Shown: one piece after another, positions 7,730 to 15,188 of the stretch
Position numbering within the stretch: the first letter of the stretch is position 1
Layout: each line of letters starts with the position of its first letter
Assembly (NCBI GenBank): GCA_964536835.1
Contig: CAZIAZ010000018.1
Span: 1 to 48,524, forward strand
DNA from: DAONFI01 sp035403485
GTDB lineage: Bacteria; Planctomycetota; Phycisphaerae; SM23-33
DNA: 48,524 nucleotides
Direction: 5' to 3'
The notes under the pieces: generated by a model
The model's database searches: none
What the model was told of the DNA's origin: nothing
The model's input: only the letters and a program-made list of their open reading frames with translations
Made by a program: the position numbers and the translations under genes

Positions 7730-9670
7730 ATGAGTTTTTTAACGATTTTTCGGGCAAATAATACCGGACAATTCCAGGCTGTCGCAGTTACAGCCGTCAT
7801 TGTTCTGACATTCATCTGCACATCGACGAAAGCAGCCGGCGAGAAACCTCTGCCGCAGCCGCAAATCGACGCATCAACCCTCAGCCATTCTGCCCGCTTC
7901 GGAGGAGACCGGACGGTTGAACTGCTGGGCGATATCCTGCTTAAAAGCGAAGACGTTTATGAACGTTCGCAAGCTGCGATGAATCTCGGCCAGACAAATA
8001 ACATGAACGCGGTAAAATTTCTAGTCAAAGGTTCGGGCGACAAAGAGCCGCAAGTTCGGATTTCAGTGATAACAGCCGCCGCAGCCCTCGCCCAACAGAC
8101 GCCGGATTATATGCGCCCCAATTCAGAAGAATATCAAACAACAGTCGATATCATCAGAAAAGGGTTTGCGGATTCCAGCGAGTCGGTGCGAGTCGCGGCA
8201 ATTTCATCCGCCGCAGCGGCAAATGTTCTGGAGAACAAAATCATAAAGGCGGCCGCAGAAGACGACCAACTGCCGGCAATGCAAGCGATAATCGCCCTGA
8301 ACCGCCAACATCGCGGTATAAAAAATGCCGACTCGATATTAAAACATCTTTCATCAGACAATCTGTGCCTGCAAATCGTCGCCGCCGAAAATTTGATTTA
8401 CGCCGATTCAGATAATTCGGCTGAATCTTCGCAACATGACACGACACAGTTGATTGCGACATTGAAAAAACTCTCGCAATCCGGTAACGACGCCCTTGCC
8501 GCGACAGCTATTGTGTCGTTGACCGCACTCAATTCAGCCGCCGCCAAACCGTTTATTGAAAAAGCTGCCAAAAGCAATTCACCTCTGATGCGCCGAGCCG
8601 CAGTAAAAAGTTTTGCAATATATCACGAATTGAAAGCCGTCGCGAAAAACGCAGAAAAGCCGGCTACTGAACACGGCTCGATACCCACCTCAACCGACAT
8701 CCGCCTTTACGACAGAATCTCGCCATACCTGGATGACGCCTCACCGCTGGTACAGCTCGCCGCCGTAAATGCCGCTGAAGTCGCCCGTAAAAACGGCGTC
8801 CTGCTGAATCAGACGCAAAAACTCATCGACATTGCCTTCAACGCACCCGATACTCAATTACATAACGCCGCAATGACGGCTGCCGCAGTAGCGGACGGCG
8901 AAATTTTCACAAAAATCATTGCGGCGGCATACGGAAAAATGATGCCGGAATATCTCGCGTCAAAAAATCCGGCTGGCAGTATTCTGGAACGCAATCTTTC
9001 AGGCGTATGCCGAATGCTCGGCAGAATGAAATCAGCGGCTGTTTTCGGGCAGATGCTCCAGGACATCGAAAAACTGCCGATAGACTCGATAATAATCGGC
9101 GATATTGCCGACTCACTGGCTAATACAGGCGACAAAGCAGCCGATGAAGTACTCGAACGCATGTTGAAAAAATGCCACGCAACCGGCGCCAAATACCTCA
9201 TCGCAATAGCATCGATGGCTGAACCGCCAGCCTTCAGCGAAGACGTCACCGCAAAGATAATCAACGCACTGGCCTCGCTGGACGACAAACAGGCGACTGA
9301 CGAAATAATAAAAATATCTGTAATGAACATCATGGGAATGAAACTCACGACAGTATCCGCCGCATCGGCTGACGCGCTTGCAAAGCTGTACGACGACACA
9401 AACAGGACGGCAATTGACAAACTGCTTATAGAGATGATAGCTGACAAAAGTTACGGCAACATCGCCATGCTCAACGCCATCATCGCCGCTGGCAGATTAA
9501 AGCTGCCAGACGCCGTGAAAAATTTAAAAATCGTGCTTAACGACGAACGGCCGTCAAAAATCGCCATATGGGCCGCCGCATGGGCTATCGGCCAGATATC
9601 CGGCCAATATCCTCCACAGCCGCAACCTGTACAGAATCAGGGCGACTGGCTGATAAAAAGTACAAAATAA
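7730..9670 (+). CDS. Secreted HEAT-repeat protein
   Basis: The 646-residue protein has an N-terminal hydrophobic segment (about residues 17-36) that looks like a signal peptide or anchor. It is then almost entirely alanine-rich helical repeats, for example units with the pattern YERSQAAMNLGQ, PQVRISVITAAAALAQ, ESVRVAAISSAAAANV and PLVQLAAVNAAEVARK. These fit HEAT or PBS-lyase-type repeats, which make a protein-binding solenoid. No catalytic domain is visible. It starts 19 bases after the permease gene, so it is probably in the same operon and may be an extracytoplasmic scaffold of that system. That function is inferred from context only. Confidence 0.8.
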   Translation: MSFLTIFRANNTGQFQAVAVTAVIVLTFICTSTKAAGEKPLPQPQIDASTLSHSARFGGDRTVELLGDILLKSEDVYERSQAAMNLGQTNNMNAVKFLVKGSGDKEPQVRISVITAAAALAQQTPDYMRPNSEEYQTTVDIIRKGFADSSESVRVAAISSAAAANVLENKIIKAAAEDDQLPAMQAIIALNRQHRGIKNADSILKHLSSDNLCLQIVAAENLIYADSDNSAESSQHDTTQLIATLKKLSQSGNDALAATAIVSLTALNSAAAKPFIEKAAKSNSPLMRRAAVKSFAIYHELKAVAKNAEKPATEHGSIPTSTDIRLYDRISPYLDDASPLVQLAAVNAAEVARKNGVLLNQTQKLIDIAFNAPDTQLHNAAMTAAAVADGEIFTKIIAAAYGKMMPEYLASKNPAGSILERNLSGVCRMLGRMKSAAVFGQMLQDIEKLPIDSIIIGDIADSLANTGDKAADEVLERMLKKCHATGAKYLIAIASMAEPPAFSEDVTAKIINALASLDDKQATDEIIKISVMNIMGMKLTTVSAASADALAKLYDDTNRTAIDKLLIEMIADKSYGNIAMLNAIIAAGRLKLPDAVKNLKIVLNDERPSKIAIWAAAWAIGQISGQYPPQPQPVQNQGDWLIKSTK

Positions 9671-9724
9671 ATCTTCCTACGTCCCGCTTGCAACCATGTG
9701 GAAGAATCGGTTATAGTTAACGCG

Positions 9725-10312
9725 ATGGAAAACGACAGAAAAAAACACGGATTCGACTGGCTGACGGCAACATTGCTGGCGTGGGCGCTGCCAGGCATGG
9801 GCCATGTTTTCCTGGGCAGGGCAAAACGCGGAATAATAATCTGCGTGACGATTACTGCGCTTTTCTGGTCCGGCATAGCCGTCGGCGGCGTAATGACTAT
9901 CGACAGCCGTTATGAAAAATGGTGGTTTTACGCCCAGATTCTCAACGGCGCAAGCGGCGTAATAAGCTGGCTTCGCTCGGAGAGAGAATTCCGTGAAATT
10001 GAAAAAACGCCGGAAATGCAGCAGCTTATCGCAGATACGCTCTACATGAGAGCCGGCATGGGCTTCAAGACCGACAGGACAATACGTATTTCCGCTTCGC
10101 CGACCGGCCGGCCTGACGAATTACAGATGGCGACAGACGCAAAACTGGCTCAAAAGGGCATATCGCTAGCCTGTCCTGAAGAAGACGTAGCGCGTTCCTA
10201 TACCGGCATAGCAGGCCTGCTAAATCTGCTGTGCATGTTCGATGTTTTCATGCTCGCGGTAATCGGCGATGGGAAAACCGCCGAAGAAACGATACGGAAG
10301 GCAGGAACATAA
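9725..10312 (+). CDS. Membrane protein with N-terminal LPGxGHxxLG motif
   Basis: This protein has about 195 residues. The N-terminal part has a conserved-looking WALPGMGHVFLGRAKRG motif leading into a membrane helix (about residues 33-55). This resembles small TM2-like or planctomycete DUF-type membrane proteins in which a GxGHxxLG motif precedes the first helix. A last hydrophobic segment (about 155-178) follows a polar region of roughly 90 residues. ATG 9725 is used; a GTG at 9698 in the same frame is possible, and neither has a clear ribosome-binding site. Its stop overlaps the next gene. It follows the HEAT-repeat gene by 54 bases and probably belongs to the same transcript. Function unknown. 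Confidence 0.65.
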   Translation: MENDRKKHGFDWLTATLLAWALPGMGHVFLGRAKRGIIICVTITALFWSGIAVGGVMTIDSRYEKWWFYAQILNGASGVISWLRSEREFREIEKTPEMQQLIADTLYMRAGMGFKTDRTIRISASPTGRPDELQMATDAKLAQKGISLACPEEDVARSYTGIAGLLNLLCMFDVFMLAVIGDGKTAEETIRKAGT

Positions 10313-10545
10313 TGTTGGGATGGACAATTTTTTGCAACCCGGTAGCCTTGCCGACGTCGTCAATATTGTGGCTGCTGCTGCCGCTGACATTCGCAGTATC
10401 GCTGGTCTACCGCGCAATAAAAACGCCCGACGCAGATAGAATATGGCTCAGGACGCTGACGACTTTCGTATTTCTGACGGCAGGCATGGCGGCTTTGGGC
10501 GTCGCGATTTACCTGCTGCAACTCTTCGCACTGCGCTGCCTGTAA
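10312..10545 (+). CDS. Small two-helix membrane protein
   Basis: This 77-residue protein has two hydrophobic helices, about residues 18-35 and 49-70, joined by a short charged loop (YRAIKTPDADRIW). The ATG overlaps the preceding stop (taATG) and is preceded by GGAAGG and AGGAA, so translation coupled to the upstream gene is likely. It is the last gene of the plus-strand run that starts at 2345 and faces the minus-strand glycosyltransferase. No family recognised. The size and topology fit a small subunit of a membrane complex, which is only inferred from the operon. Confidence 0.65.
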   Translation: MLGWTIFCNPVALPTSSILWLLLPLTFAVSLVYRAIKTPDADRIWLRTLTTFVFLTAGMAALGVAIYLLQLFALRCL

Positions 10546-10626
10546 ATAATTTTACGGGCATGCTCTAAAACCCGCAGTCGTATTTATCAGCCTCGCGCCC
10601 ATTCATCATGACAACTATTTTTATCG

Positions 10627-12171
10627 TCATTCGCTTAAGGACATCTTTTTTTGCGAATAGGCAGGGTCAGCCTTCGAGAGTCTCACGGCAAGTACGGCCA
10701 AAGAAAAAAAGACCAGTAAAAACGCCCAGAAATCCGTTCCATATGCGGCTATCATGTTCGCGTTGTCCTCAGCTGCGGGTTTGCTCAATCCGCAAAGACG
10801 GCCGTATGCACACAGCAGGTCGCCTGACGTCAGCCATATGACAAGTCCGGCAGCCAGCATCATGCCGAAAGTACACTTTCTCACCGCCGGCCCGATATTG
10901 CCGTAAGCAATGGCAAACCAGCCGGCAGCCATCGCGATAAGCATCGGCGCGGCATGATGATCCCACGTTCGCTGATTAAGCAGAAGCATGAGCATGATAA
11001 CAACACCGTATCCCAGCGCCCGTCTGCCGTCGGTACGGGGAAGCCTGCGCCAGCCGATGGCATACGCCCCGATACACATCAGCGCCGCCTGAGCAAGACG
11101 GATAATGTTCTTGACCGTATGCTCGGAAAGATTCGCAACAGCGATACTCGCAAATTCACTTATGCCGTTCGGATTGTCATCGGCATTCCAGAGGTAATTC
11201 GCACCCTGCTGGTCGCCGAGCAGATATCTGCCCAGCACAGCCGGCAACGACTGGTTGATATGTACCGGATACCACGCGCCGCCTACACCTTTGAATATCA
11301 GGTTATCCAGCCAGGAATGTGTAAGTTCGCAATAATGTGCAGGCCCCATGAACATCGCAGGCACTAAAATCGCGAATAAAATTCCTGCCGCAATGCATCC
11401 GCCGAGCAGTTTCCAGTTCCGCTGATACAGCCAATATAATATGAACAATGCCGGCGTCATTTTTATGCATATCGCCACGGCAAGCATGGCGCCCGCTGCA
11501 TAATCCCTGCCTCGCCGATAAAGCCACAGATGCGCCGCGACAAACGCAAAAACAAATCCATTGGTATTGGCGTGCTGAATGTCTCCTATGAAAAAGAGCA
11601 CGGAGAACGCGAGTGCAACGCCGATTATCCAGTCCGGGACTTTTTTATTGACGTCGGATACTATCTCCGCGGTCGCCAGCACACCGAGCAATATTGCGAT
11701 TATTTTCAATATCGTGAATATCAGCCCGCCGACAGCCATCGGCGGCATCGCAAAAAGCGAAAGAAGAATGACGATGAAAGGCATATTCGGATGCAGTGTT
11801 ACATCATTTTCTGAACTTTCCGGAAGTTTTGACGCCTGGTCAGGCGTAAGATAGATATTTTTGCCCTGCCAGAACTGTTCACACGCAACGCGCCACCGGT
11901 TGACTGCGCCTTTGTGAGATTTTGGCCGGCCAGCCGCTATCTGTTGCGAAGTAAGTTTTCCGGCAGCCATCAGCCTGTCATATTTCGCAGCTTTTCTCTG
12001 ATTCTTTATCGTGCCGAGCTCCAACTGTAACGTCGGGATGAAAAGCAGCACAACAAACATCGTCACCGCCGCAATACGGATTATTTTGACCTGTTTGCGT
12101 TTTTTCGGGTCAGCCGGCCAGTCGAGAGACATCGGCCAATTCCAACCGCCGTGTTTTTCGTTGTTATTCAT
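10627..12171 (-). CDS. GT87-like polytopic glycosyltransferase (DUF2029 type)
   Basis: This is a likely GT-C-fold, polyprenyl-phosphate-sugar-dependent glycosyltransferase of about 514 residues with some ten or more membrane helices. After a basic cytoplasmic start, a first helix (about residues 27-46) precedes an outside loop. Later come the features usual in this family: KMTPALFILYWLYQRNWK in the middle, a NQSLPAVLGRYL loop, and NQRTWDHHAAPMLIAMAAGW toward the end. The ATG at 12171 is chosen; 19 further in-frame codons upstream run toward ybeY and lack any such pattern. It is divergent from ybeY with about 80 bases between starts. The acceptor (glycan or lipid) cannot be told from sequence. 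Confidence 0.75.
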   Translation of the reverse strand: MNNNEKHGGWNWPMSLDWPADPKKRKQVKIIRIAAVTMFVVLLFIPTLQLELGTIKNQRKAAKYDRLMAAGKLTSQQIAAGRPKSHKGAVNRWRVACEQFWQGKNIYLTPDQASKLPESSENDVTLHPNMPFIVILLSLFAMPPMAVGGLIFTILKIIAILLGVLATAEIVSDVNKKVPDWIIGVALAFSVLFFIGDIQHANTNGFVFAFVAAHLWLYRRGRDYAAGAMLAVAICIKMTPALFILYWLYQRNWKLLGGCIAAGILFAILVPAMFMGPAHYCELTHSWLDNLIFKGVGGAWYPVHINQSLPAVLGRYLLGDQQGANYLWNADDNPNGISEFASIAVANLSEHTVKNIIRLAQAALMCIGAYAIGWRRLPRTDGRRALGYGVVIMLMLLLNQRTWDHHAAPMLIAMAAGWFAIAYGNIGPAVRKCTFGMMLAAGLVIWLTSGDLLCAYGRLCGLSKPAAEDNANMIAAYGTDFWAFLLVFFSLAVLAVRLSKADPAYSQKKMSLSE

Positions 12172-12251
12172 GGCTGATACTTTACTAAAAAACGCCCAAC
12201 TTTGCCACTGGCGTATTGCAGATTTCACACCTCGCTGGTATCCTCAGACAC

Positions 12252-12686
12252 ATGTCGAAAATCATCATAAATATCGACCGACGCAACGGCGGCGTGAAGC
12301 TGACAAAAAAAACGATAGCCGACCTGGTGTCATTCGTAGCCGCCAGCGAGCACAAGCGCGTCGCAGAACTCGACCTTGCGATAGTATCGTCCGCAGAAAT
12401 GGCGGAGATGAACCACCGTTTTCTGGGCCATGAGGGCGACACGGATGTGATAACTTTCGACCTTACCGAAGACGATGAAAACATCGTGGTACAGTTGATA
12501 GTATGTGACGAGGTAGCCTTTCGAGTCGCGGAAGAAAACGGCTTGACGCCGGTACAGGAACTTTCGTTGTACATCATTCACGGCCTTCTGCACACGATGG
12601 GCTACGACGACATCACCCCCGCAAAATTTCGTCGCATGAAAAAACGACAGAACGAACTGCTCAACAAATTCAGGAATTTTGCGTGA
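12252..12686 (+). CDS. ybeY: Endoribonuclease YbeY (rRNA maturation factor)
   Basis: YbeY is a single-strand-specific metallo-endoribonuclease needed for 16S rRNA 3' end processing and ribosome quality control. The 144-residue protein carries the zinc motif HGLLHTMGYDD with His110 and His114. The third ligand position is Asp120 instead of the His in the classical HGxLHxxGYDH motif; Asp or Glu there occurs in some YbeY branches and may still bind metal. Conserved MNHRFLGHEGDTDVITF is present in the middle. The start at 12252 gives the normal N-terminus (MSKIIINIDRR); 12 more codons are open upstream. No adjacent phoH or era gene is seen, although these are common partners. Confidence 0.93.
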   Translation: MSKIIINIDRRNGGVKLTKKTIADLVSFVAASEHKRVAELDLAIVSSAEMAEMNHRFLGHEGDTDVITFDLTEDDENIVVQLIVCDEVAFRVAEENGLTPVQELSLYIIHGLLHTMGYDDITPAKFRRMKKRQNELLNKFRNFA

Positions 12687-12703
12687 TTCCGCTTTTTGCG
12701 TCA

Positions 12704-13732
12704 CTATTCCTGAATGTCGAGTTTTTCGATGATTCGGACTTCTTTTGAGCGGTCGGAACTCCAGAGGCTGAACATGGCGCCCGCTCCGCCGGCGAATATC
12801 CAGTCCACGGGCAATATCTGGAAAACGTTTTTCAGTTTTGTCCACTGGTCGGGATTTAAGTCCGACGACGTGAACATGGCGATAACGTAATACGCAGCAC
12901 CCACCATAACCGGCAACAGCCACGCCGGAAACGAATCCGGCACCGGATACAGGTAATACCCCGCCTCCGCCGCCAGCCAGAATGCTCCAAATGCCGCGAA
13001 AACCAGTTGTCCCCTGGCAACAGACCCAGCCAACACATACGCCGCCACCAATCCCACCGCCATTCCCACAACAGTGAAACCAGCCGCGTTTTTGAGTGCC
13101 ATGACCGCCAGCGTCCTGTGACTGGATTTAAACCTGTTCAAACCGCACAACAGCAGCAGCAATGATAAAAAATGATTTTCCACGGCCATATTCGGCAGCA
13201 CATCGCGACTCCAGAGCATCTGACGTTCAGGCAGAATCAATTTATCCTCCGCCAGCGACGCCAGTTGTTCGTCGCTCAATCTGGCTGAAAGCGCCGTAAA
13301 TCCGCCGCGTCTTATTGCACGCCTGCGAAAAAGACTTGCCGCAAAATCCACAATCAGCATCGCCGCCGCCAATATCAGCAATTCGGCTAACATGCAGACC
13401 CATATTCCCAAGTCTGTTCCTTTTTGCCAAAGCACGACACGAAACATGCCGCTTTTCATGGACACTCCCGCCATGCCCGCCAGCAATACCAGCGAAAAAC
13501 TGCCCGGCCGCACAAGCACTCCGCCGGCGGCAAAGGCTAAACCTGCCGCCAGTAAAACACTTACCAGCAAGATTTCGTATCCAAACTCTCCAGTAAGCAG
13601 CGGGGCTATGGGGCCTGTCGGGTCGACGGGCAGAATCAGCGGCGCAAACGCGAAATAAATCACCGCCGCCATCGCTGCCGCCGCGCCGTAAACCACAATT
13701 TTTTCCGCCAAAAGATATTTATTTCTTGTCAT
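12704..13732 (-). CDS. Polytopic membrane protein of unknown function
   Basis: This is a 342-residue protein with about seven or eight hydrophobic helices. The first four lie in residues 1-150. A central cytoplasmic stretch (about 150-215) follows, with SARLSDEQLASLAEDKLILP, and then three or four more helices (about 216-315). The C-terminus is hydrophilic and charged (SSDRSKEVRIIEKLDIQE). ATG 13732 is chosen because the first helix follows a short basic start; the frame is open for 46 codons more. It ends 17 bases from the convergent ybeY stop and starts close to pta on the other strand, so both could share a divergent control region (13733-13875). I do not recognise the family. Confidence 0.65.
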   Translation of the reverse strand: MTRNKYLLAEKIVVYGAAAAMAAVIYFAFAPLILPVDPTGPIAPLLTGEFGYEILLVSVLLAAGLAFAAGGVLVRPGSFSLVLLAGMAGVSMKSGMFRVVLWQKGTDLGIWVCMLAELLILAAAMLIVDFAASLFRRRAIRRGGFTALSARLSDEQLASLAEDKLILPERQMLWSRDVLPNMAVENHFLSLLLLLCGLNRFKSSHRTLAVMALKNAAGFTVVGMAVGLVAAYVLAGSVARGQLVFAAFGAFWLAAEAGYYLYPVPDSFPAWLLPVMVGAAYYVIAMFTSSDLNPDQWTKLKNVFQILPVDWIFAGGAGAMFSLWSSDRSKEVRIIEKLDIQE

Positions 13733-13875
13733 CTGGCTCTCGACATCGAGGTAAAAAAGCTGTATCCTGTTGGCCTTGTTCCTGCATCCCGAAAAACGGG
13801 ACGCCACACACATCCCGATTGCGGGCAGTCTGTTTTTACCCATGTTACTCAAGGTCAAAGGCAAAGGCAAAAAAA

Positions 13876-14877
13876 ATGAGTAAAGTTATTGAAAACATTA
13901 TCGCAAAAGCCCGCTCCGCCGGCAAAACCATAGTGCTGCCGGAAGCGGACGACCAACGTGTACTGCTGGCTGCACAGAAAATCCTGGCTGAAGGTTATGC
14001 GAAGATTATCCTTCTGGGCGACCCTGCAAAGATACAGGCTGACGCAAAAGCCTGCTCCGCCGACATTGCCGGCGCACAAATCGTCAACCCGCTTACCGAT
14101 TCAGCCCGCGATTCGTACATCGACACTCTTTGGGAAAAGCGTAAAGCCAAAGGCATGACGCGTGAAGATGCGGAAAAAATGATGAATCAGGTTGTTTTCT
14201 ACGGCGGAGCCATGTTAGCCGCCGGCCGTGCCGACGGCGTAGTCGTGGGCAGCATCTGCCCGACGGCTGACACCTGCCGCTCGGCGCTTTTCACCGTCGG
14301 CCTCAAGAGCGGCATCAAGACGCTCTCATCATGCAGCATCATGATTACCGTGGCCAAGTCAATCGGCGTTGAAGGCGCGGTCATTTTCGCCGACACAGGC
14401 GTGCTGCCCGAACCCACCGCCGAACAGCTTGCCGACATCGGCATACTCGCCAGCGAAGCCTGCGAAAAACTCCTCGGCGTGCCGGCATGCACAGCCATGC
14501 TGAGCTTCTCCACCAAAGGCTCAGCCTCGCCGAAAATCGAATCCGTCAAAAAAGTCATCGACGCGACGGAACTTATAAAGCAGCGTCGGCCTGATTTGAA
14601 CGTCGACGGCGAACTCCAGCTCGACGCCGCCGTCATTCCAGCCATCGGCGAGCGCAAGTGCAAAGGCTCAAAGGTAGCAGGAAAGGCTAACACGCTTGTA
14701 TTCCCCGACCTCTCATGTGGAAACATCGGTTACAAGCTGGTTGAACGGCTGGGCAACGCGACGGCGTTAGGCCCGCTCCTTATGGGTCCAGCCAAGCCGA
14801 TAAACGACCTTTCGCGCGGCTGCAGCGTGGACGACATCGCCCTGATAACAGCCATCACCGCCGTACAGTCCTGCTGA
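13876..14877 (+). CDS. pta: Phosphate acetyltransferase
   Basis: It interconverts acetyl-CoA and acetyl phosphate, the first step of acetate formation with ATP gain, or of acetate uptake. The 333-residue length fits the short Pta form without the N-terminal regulatory DRTGG domain. Family hallmarks are the start (KTIVLPEADDQRVLLAA), the central GRADGVVVGSICPTADTCRSAL, and the C-terminal NTLVFPDLSCGNIGYKLVERL followed by GPLLMGPAKPINDLSRG. The ATG at 13876 gives the standard N-terminus; the ribosome-binding site is weak (AAGG). An acetate kinase gene is not in the window. With the ferredoxin oxidoreductase genes elsewhere here, it fits a fermentative metabolism. Confidence 0.95.
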   Translation: MSKVIENIIAKARSAGKTIVLPEADDQRVLLAAQKILAEGYAKIILLGDPAKIQADAKACSADIAGAQIVNPLTDSARDSYIDTLWEKRKAKGMTREDAEKMMNQVVFYGGAMLAAGRADGVVVGSICPTADTCRSALFTVGLKSGIKTLSSCSIMITVAKSIGVEGAVIFADTGVLPEPTAEQLADIGILASEACEKLLGVPACTAMLSFSTKGSASPKIESVKKVIDATELIKQRRPDLNVDGELQLDAAVIPAIGERKCKGSKVAGKANTLVFPDLSCGNIGYKLVERLGNATALGPLLMGPAKPINDLSRGCSVDDIALITAITAVQSC

Positions 14878-14912
14878 ATTTTTAGCAAAAAATAGACAAC
14901 GAAAAATGAATC

Positions 14913-14934
14913 TCTACGGTTTAAAAACCGTAGA
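14913..14934. repeat. Palindromic intergenic motif, copy 1 (TCTACGG type)
   Basis: Bases tctacggttt/aaaccgtaga form 10-bp perfect arms around a 2-base loop. The preceding gaatc (14908-14912) and the stem match two other intergenic places in the window, at 30415-30438 and 40117-40141. It lies 35 bases after pta, between that stop and the 161-bp element. It might serve as a weak terminator or be a REP-like element. Confidence 0.6.
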
Positions 14935-14950
14935 ATTACGAAGGACATAT

Positions 14951-15111
14951 TAGAGCATATTAAACTTGACTTTGCGCTTGTTGCTGTTTGCGGCGTCGGC
15001 TGGCTACGTCAGGCTGCATCGGAAACCATATAAGGTTGCCTGCTTCGCCTTCCTTGCCAGCCTCGTCCTCAACGACGCAACAAGGCGCAATTTCAAATTT
15101 AACATGCTCTA
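14951..15111 (+). mobile_element. 161-bp MITE-like element, copy 1
   Basis: The element has imperfect terminal inverted repeats of about 35 bp (left tagagcatattaaacttgac, right complement tagagcatgttaaatttgaa) and begins and ends with TA. By reading, an identical reverse-complement copy stands at 32383-32543, 161 of 161 bases. It encodes no transposase. TA at both ends fits a non-autonomous element moved by an IS630/Tc1-mariner-type transposase, which duplicates TA. It sits directly beside the terminator at 15112-15160. Confidence 0.8.
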
Positions 15112-15160
15112 AAAAAGCGTGGCTGGATTTTTTAAAAAAATTCCAACCACGCTTTTGTTT
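15112..15160. terminator. Bidirectional intrinsic terminator
   Basis: Arms aaaagcgtggctgga and ttccaaccacgctttt (with one mismatch) flank an A/T-rich loop and have A-runs before and T-runs after, so the hairpin can work on both strands. It ends the minus-strand gene at 15189 and could stop leftover transcription from pta. Confidence 0.75.
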
Positions 15161-15188
15161 TTCCGGACAGCTATCAGCTAACTACCGG

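Noticed and set aside
10558..10570. catgctcta beside the two small membrane genes, like an end of the 161-bp element
   Set aside because: Only nine bases match, and no second end is within 200 bases; taken as chance.
10546..10626. Possible terminator between the convergent genes at 10545 and 10627
   Set aside because: Only a 4-bp cggg/cccg stem with a long loop and no T-run after it.
14951..15111. The 161-bp element as a structured RNA gene or short protein gene
   Set aside because: Terminal inverted repeats with TA ends and the inverted second copy fit a mobile element better; the short frames across it have no ribosome-binding sites.
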